From Phlegmacium glaucopus (lineage: Eukaryota; Basidiomycota; Agaricomycetes; Agaricales; Cortinariaceae): 64,000 nucleotides of DNA. Position 1 is the stretch's first letter; every line of letters starts with the position of its first letter. The position numbers were made by a program, and so were the translations under genes. Shown in pieces: positions 60,133 to 64,000 of the stretch. The stretch spans positions 193,424-257,423 of the forward strand of contig MU129989.1 of NCBI GenBank assembly GCA_015039465.1, given 5' to 3'. The notes beneath the pieces were generated by a model. The model ran no database searches, was not told the DNA's origin, and was given only the letters and a program-made list of their open reading frames with translations.

Positions 60133-60458
60133 GCCTAATTGCCAGTCCCAATGAGCTGGCAAAAACCATTCTTTTCTACAGAGGCCTTCTGTCGTTTAGT
60201 CCAGCGCCTTATAATTGCTCTCTTGAGCTTGGTGTTGTTGGCTGAATGCCGGTATCCAACAGTGGTGTTCAAAGTGACGGAAACTTCAAAAAAAATTCGG
60301 CATTTTGACTCAGTCACGTGGTGTTGGGACACTTGGTCCGGGACTCCGACTCGAGGCTCAGGTAAGAACGGATGGGAACTTCGAAATGGCTTGGTCAGGC
60401 TTGGTCCTGGGTTTGCTTCTGACCAACATCACTAACCTGATTTTTCCTGCTTTTCACA
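60133..60458. promoter_or_regulatory. Divergent promoter region (Oxa1 / DUF202-like)
   Basis: The 326 bp between the two ATGs must hold both promoters. No clear TATA box is seen. TCACGTG at about 60315 is an E-box-like motif. Confidence 0.4.
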
Positions 60459-61130
60459 ATGAATTCACAACACGCTGAATCAAGTCGACACACCTACAGG
60501 TCAGCCGCTAGTCCCAACAATTTACTCACTATTTATAACTCTTTTCGCAGTGGACATCGTCGAGCGTCGTTCCAAGCTGCAGATATCAAGGAACTCGTGG
60601 AATTGAGAGCGAGACAACGCACATTTCATGGCGCTTATAGCCGTACCGCTATCGGATCTTTAGGCTATGCATTGATGATTTTACGATTATTTGATCCAAC
60701 TTTCCATCGAAGTGAGTGACATGCATCATTTGTTTTACCGGGGGATGCAAAAGAATTCTCACTCCTTGGACAATTTCACCCTCATATTTTACAATTCACT
60801 TTACAGTCGGACTCCTCTTCGCCGTTCTTGGAGGCGCCTTATTTGTTATCGCCTTTTTCCGTGCCCGACACTCCACACATGATTTCGCAGATAGACATAA
60901 AAAGGCACACATACTTGGTTCTGGGATAAAAACGGTAGGGCAGGAAAGTAGCCGTATATTTGGAAGACCATTCGTGACAGCTGGATGGAGTGTGCTCCAA
61001 GTGACAGTTGTTGTCGCCGCAGTGGAGCTTGCACTTTTGGTCCTCATTATCAAACGTGTACGTCTTTTTTTATGACCTTGCTCATGGTTCATGGATTGTT
61101 CTTATTCTCATTTTCTTGTTATAGAAATAG
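60459..61130 (+). CDS. Small membrane protein, DUF202-like
   Basis: Exons 60459-60499, 60551-60711, 60807-61057 and 61125-61130 (last codes only Lys and stop) give 152 residues. The first intron (51 nt) is a multiple of three and open, so its retention would only add 17 residues. ELRARQRTFHGAYSRTAIGS is the pre-membrane segment of DUF202 proteins; then come three spans, roughly LGYALMILRLF, IGLLFAVLGGALFVIAFF and LQVTVVVAAVELALLVLIIK. Fungal members of this family occur at mitochondrial or vacuolar membranes; function here is unknown. Its 3' end converges on the next gene. Confidence 0.7.
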
Positions 61131-61346
61131 AATTTAAAAAGAATCAGTATCACATGTATTACTACAAGTACCAAGTGCCTCACCAAAAGGATTCGATGAT
61201 AAATATGATTTGATTTTCCCTTCAAGTTGATCATCTTTAGCATGCTCAACACCGCGATCTCAGGGCTAGGCAGTAGTAACAGCTCGCAAGTCGCGGCAGT
61301 GCGTTGAAACTCCATTACATTGGATACAGATACATGCCAAAATTCT

Positions 61347-63089
61347 TCATTCAAAGTACCAAACAACACCACTATCTCCCGGCTCAGGGACAAGCACAAC
61401 ACAACCAGTCGTGACTCCCATCCTTCCAACACCAGCGAAAGGAACATCCCTCCCGAGTCTCAACTCAGACTGCACGTAACCCCACCTCCCCTCCCTCCGT
61501 CCTTCAGGAGCTTCATCATATAAGAGCGAAACCCCGCCCTTGCTCTCCTTCTCCTCATTAGCAAGCACTCTGAGATGTTCTCTCCATTCTGGAGGGACAC
61601 TCCGTATAGGGTACTCTGCATCAATACAGGAATTACCGCCTATGCTTACACCTTCTTCTTGAGCATAAAACTGCCGCGTAATGACCTTCACTCGCGCGTC
61701 GACCGACCTCAATTCTGCCTGAAGAGACTCCCGTTCTTCTGGTGTATTGTTGAGTAGGTTATTTACACGCTGTTGGTCGAAATCCAGGTTGTGGAAGCGG
61801 TATTTTCCTGAGACCTTTTGATAGGCCAGGACACGGTTATTGCTGATGGCCGGTAGTTGTGAGCTAGGGAGGGCAAATGGGAGAATGCGGACTTCGTGAT
61901 TGAGGAGGAGGGACCTGGTATAATGTAGCCGTCCCGTACGCGGATTGTCCTGCACGAGAAGGAAAAGATAAGATCAAATCCAATAACTTGGGTATTGGCT
62001 ACGAAAGCTTACAGGAATTTCTGTGTTGAAAAATGCTCGGCTGAACACAGCCATTCTGTCGAAAGAGTGCACGATCACGTCGCTTGACTCTATGCTTCCT
62101 TCTATTCCAACCCCCATCCCTTTTATCATACGTTCGTGTGAAGTGCCACCTGGAGAGAATGAACATGGAGCAGATCGGTTGTTGGGCTGATCGTCGGAGT
62201 CGATGTTGAAACATGTCAACGTTAGTTGCTCTTGGCCATCTTGATCGTCGACCAAGCCAGCTACGGCGACTTGCCCTTCGGATGGGTAAGCGTACTCCGC
62301 GCCGTGCTGTTAGAGAAATGGGGTCATCAATACGTGCATTTGAAGACCAAAGATCAGCAGACTATAGTGAAAAAAACTTACACAAACTGGATTAGGGATA
62401 TTGATGCGTCTGAACGCGTCGGACGTTCGCGTCAAATCCCATTCCAAGATTTGATTTGGCGACCCATTGTCAGCGGATTCTGCATCATCTGTATCGTTAC
62501 CAAGTCTGAGGTGATTAGGCTTCATAGCTCCTTGTGCAGCATTCGTAGGGCCAGAAGAAACACAGATGCAAATTTTCCGACCAAATACGCGTAGGTCTCC
62601 GTATGCAGCCTGGACGGATATCGAATCCTTCCGTACCAATGATCCATCTAGCGAATGTAATCTCAAATCAAGTGTACGAGTGCTGTTCAATTTCATTTAG
62701 AAAATTTTCAGGTCAAGCCTCTCCTCAACGCGCACAGAATGTTAGAATCAAAGAACTCACCTCGTCGCCCACTCAGCAGAAACGAACTCGTCCGAACCAA
62801 CGAGGGCAATTCGGTCAGCTGCATAATCGAGTTCTTTCGCGATTGGGGACAAAACAATAGGCTCTTCAGATCTAGACCCACGTGAACGTGTATCCGCGAG
62901 GTAAGTCACGGTTCTGTTCGGGTTATATCGCGTAAAGGAAAGCCAATGCAGGATGTGCCCATTCAATAGGGACGTTCCTTCACGATCCCATGCACCAGCA
63001 CGGATCGTCTCGTCGTTCGAAGGCCAATTTAGTGGTCTGGAGTGCACAGGGATGCCGGTTAGCCAAGAGGAGGAGGAAGAGGCAGACAT
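61347..63089 (-). CDS. Conserved hypothetical protein, 508 aa
   Basis: Exons 63089-62761, 62682-62382, 62306-62013 and 61949-61347 keep phase. It begins MSASSSSSWLTGIPVHSRPL and then mixes beta-strand-like segments (YNPNRTVTYLADTRSRG, GDLRVFGRKICICVSSGP, QLTLTCFNIDSDDQ, DVIVHSFDRMAVFSRAFFN, RGVSL-type strands such as KGGVSLLYDEAPEG), with one helical stretch (VNNLLNNTPEERESLQAELR) and a C-terminus ending SGVVWYFE. There is no signal peptide or membrane span. A beta-propeller-like fold is possible from the strand pattern, but no named domain was recognised, so no function is given. Confidence 0.7.
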
Positions 63090-63359
63090 GAGCTTGCTAC
63101 TGATACCAGTGATGATTGATAAATAGTATTACATATTTACTAATACTTGTACAACCCAAATTCGACCATTTTGCTTCATTCCCCCCCAAAACTACTAACC
63201 AGGGGGGTCAAGGACCCCTCAAAACAACCAACGGGCCTAGAAGTATCAACTACGTGGTACGCTAATAGGTTATTCAGCTCTAAGCTATCAAACAAAACAA
63301 AAAAGACAAAAAAAAAGATGCAAGGCAGCATATATAGGATCATACGTAAAAATCACTAA

Positions 63360-64000
63360 TCATCCTACGCAAAGTCTCTCGCCCACACTCAAATCACAGT
63401 TCGTATCCAAAAACGGATTCAGCGCATCCAGCTCCTGCTGCGTAATGCTCTGACTCTGCGTAATGGCGGAACAAAAATCTCCAGACTGCACTGCATAAAT
63501 CTTTCCACACGCATCCCCACCACCACCCACACAATACGCCTCGCCGACCAATATATTCGAACAGTCAAACGATACTTCTGGATTCCACCTAAAGAAATCG
63601 GATGCAGAGATGTTGTAAGTGGTTTCCACAGCTGGACAGTTGTCGCCTGAAACGACGGTGTAGTAGGTTGTGCAGTTGTTAAGGGACCCGGTTGCGAGAT
63701 TGGCTGGAGGCGGTGGAGGACCGGTTGTAGTGGTGTTGAAAGAGACGCAATACGCGAGGCCCAGTTGAATATTGGTACAGCCGCTGTTGATTTCGGGATT
63801 CCAGGTGGTAATATCGGTCAACGTGATGTTGAACCTGTCCTCAATGACAGAGCAAGTGTCACCCGACACAACAGTGTAATACGATAAACAGCCATCTGTT
63901 ATCGTCCCAGGTGCGACATTATCAGGCGGGCCAGTATTATTCGACGCTGAGAAGGGAACAGTAGGCATGACGCAGTACGCCACTCCAAGAATGAGGTTGG
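63360..64000 (-). CDS. LysM-domain protein (5' part beyond the window)
   Basis: The frame is open from the window edge (64000) to the stop at 63360-63362, at least 212 residues. It shows the C-terminal end of one LysM (LILGVAYCVMP) and then three more LysM units: CLSYYTVVSGDTCSVIEDRF with WNPEINSGCTNIQLGLAYC, TTYYTVVSGDNCPAVETTYN with WNPEVSFDCSNILVGEAYC, and a divergent KIYAVQSGDFCSAITQSQ with LNPFLDTNCDLSVGERLC. Linkers are Pro/Thr/Gly-rich. Cysteines between units point to a secreted, disulphide-bonded protein. LysM units bind chitin or peptidoglycan oligomers; fungal ones can shield cell walls or act as effectors. Signal peptide and start are not visible. Confidence 0.85.
   Translation of the reverse strand, partial: NLILGVAYCVMPTVPFSASNNTGPPDNVAPGTITDGCLSYYTVVSGDTCSVIEDRFNITLTDITTWNPEINSGCTNIQLGLAYCVSFNTTTTGPPPPPANLATGSLNNCTTYYTVVSGDNCPAVETTYNISASDFFRWNPEVSFDCSNILVGEAYCVGGGGDACGKIYAVQSGDFCSAITQSQSITQQELDALNPFLDTNCDLSVGERLCVG

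Overview
The window looks like a nuclear contig from a mushroom-forming basidiomycete (Agaricomycetes). The evidence is the gene style: coding exons split by many 49-78 nt GT-AG introns, with stops or frame changes falling inside the introns. The gene families also fit: a FunK1-type kinase relic, STAND/NACHT NTPases, a KDZ transposon with CxC5/CxC6 cysteine clusters, a divergent G-alpha subunit, clustered aspartic proteases and a LysM protein. No ribosomal RNA or tRNA gene was recognised. Exon models were built by hand from splice sites and reading phase; every multi-exon model given keeps phase throughout.

Layout. 0-4.2 kb (minus): one long gene fusing a secreted-side animal-haem-peroxidase/fatty-acid-dioxygenase domain, a membrane span and a cytochrome P450, cut by the window start. 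5.5-6.65 kb: a broken FunK1 kinase. 6.8-8.0 kb: a GPALPP-motif protein. 8.1-9.5 kb: a broken NACHT NTPase. 9.5-11.9 kb: gene-poor, with a small terminal-inverted-repeat element. 11.9-13.9 kb: a Ser/Pro-rich fungal protein. 14.6-15.2 kb: a small unknown protein. 15.2-25.1 kb: a repeat-rich block (a 750-bp foldback hairpin, copia and gypsy relics on opposite strands, short dispersed repeats). 25.1-30.2 kb: an NB-ARC/TPR NLR-like receptor with 21 near-identical 42-residue repeats and tandemly duplicated 5' exons. 32.1-36.9 kb: a 4.8-kb KDZ transposon with terminal inverted repeats and two convergent genes (transposase and GRF zinc-finger protein). 37.6-40.9 kb: an SDR-like membrane protein and a Set5-like SET-domain methyltransferase. 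40.7-47.1 kb: a 3.2-kb tandem duplication carrying two intact pepsin-like proteases, a truncated copy of the SET gene 5' end, and an internal inversion. 47.1-52.6 kb: no recognisable gene. 52.6-64 kb: dense housekeeping-type genes (atypical G-alpha, Na+/H+ exchanger, Oxa1, a DUF202-like membrane protein, a 508-aa unknown, and a LysM protein cut by the window end).

How it fits together. The two ends are gene-dense, with ordinary neighbour arrangements: tandem minus-strand pairs, convergent 3' ends, and one divergent promoter between Oxa1 and the DUF202-like gene. The middle 8-37 kb is an accessory zone where transposons, degraded STAND/kinase copies and a repeat-driven NLR accumulate. The most unusual items are the peroxidase-TM-P450 fusion with DUOX-like predicted topology, the G-alpha subunit lacking the catalytic glutamine, the NLR with two levels of internal duplication, and the KDZ element with a GRF-finger partner gene.
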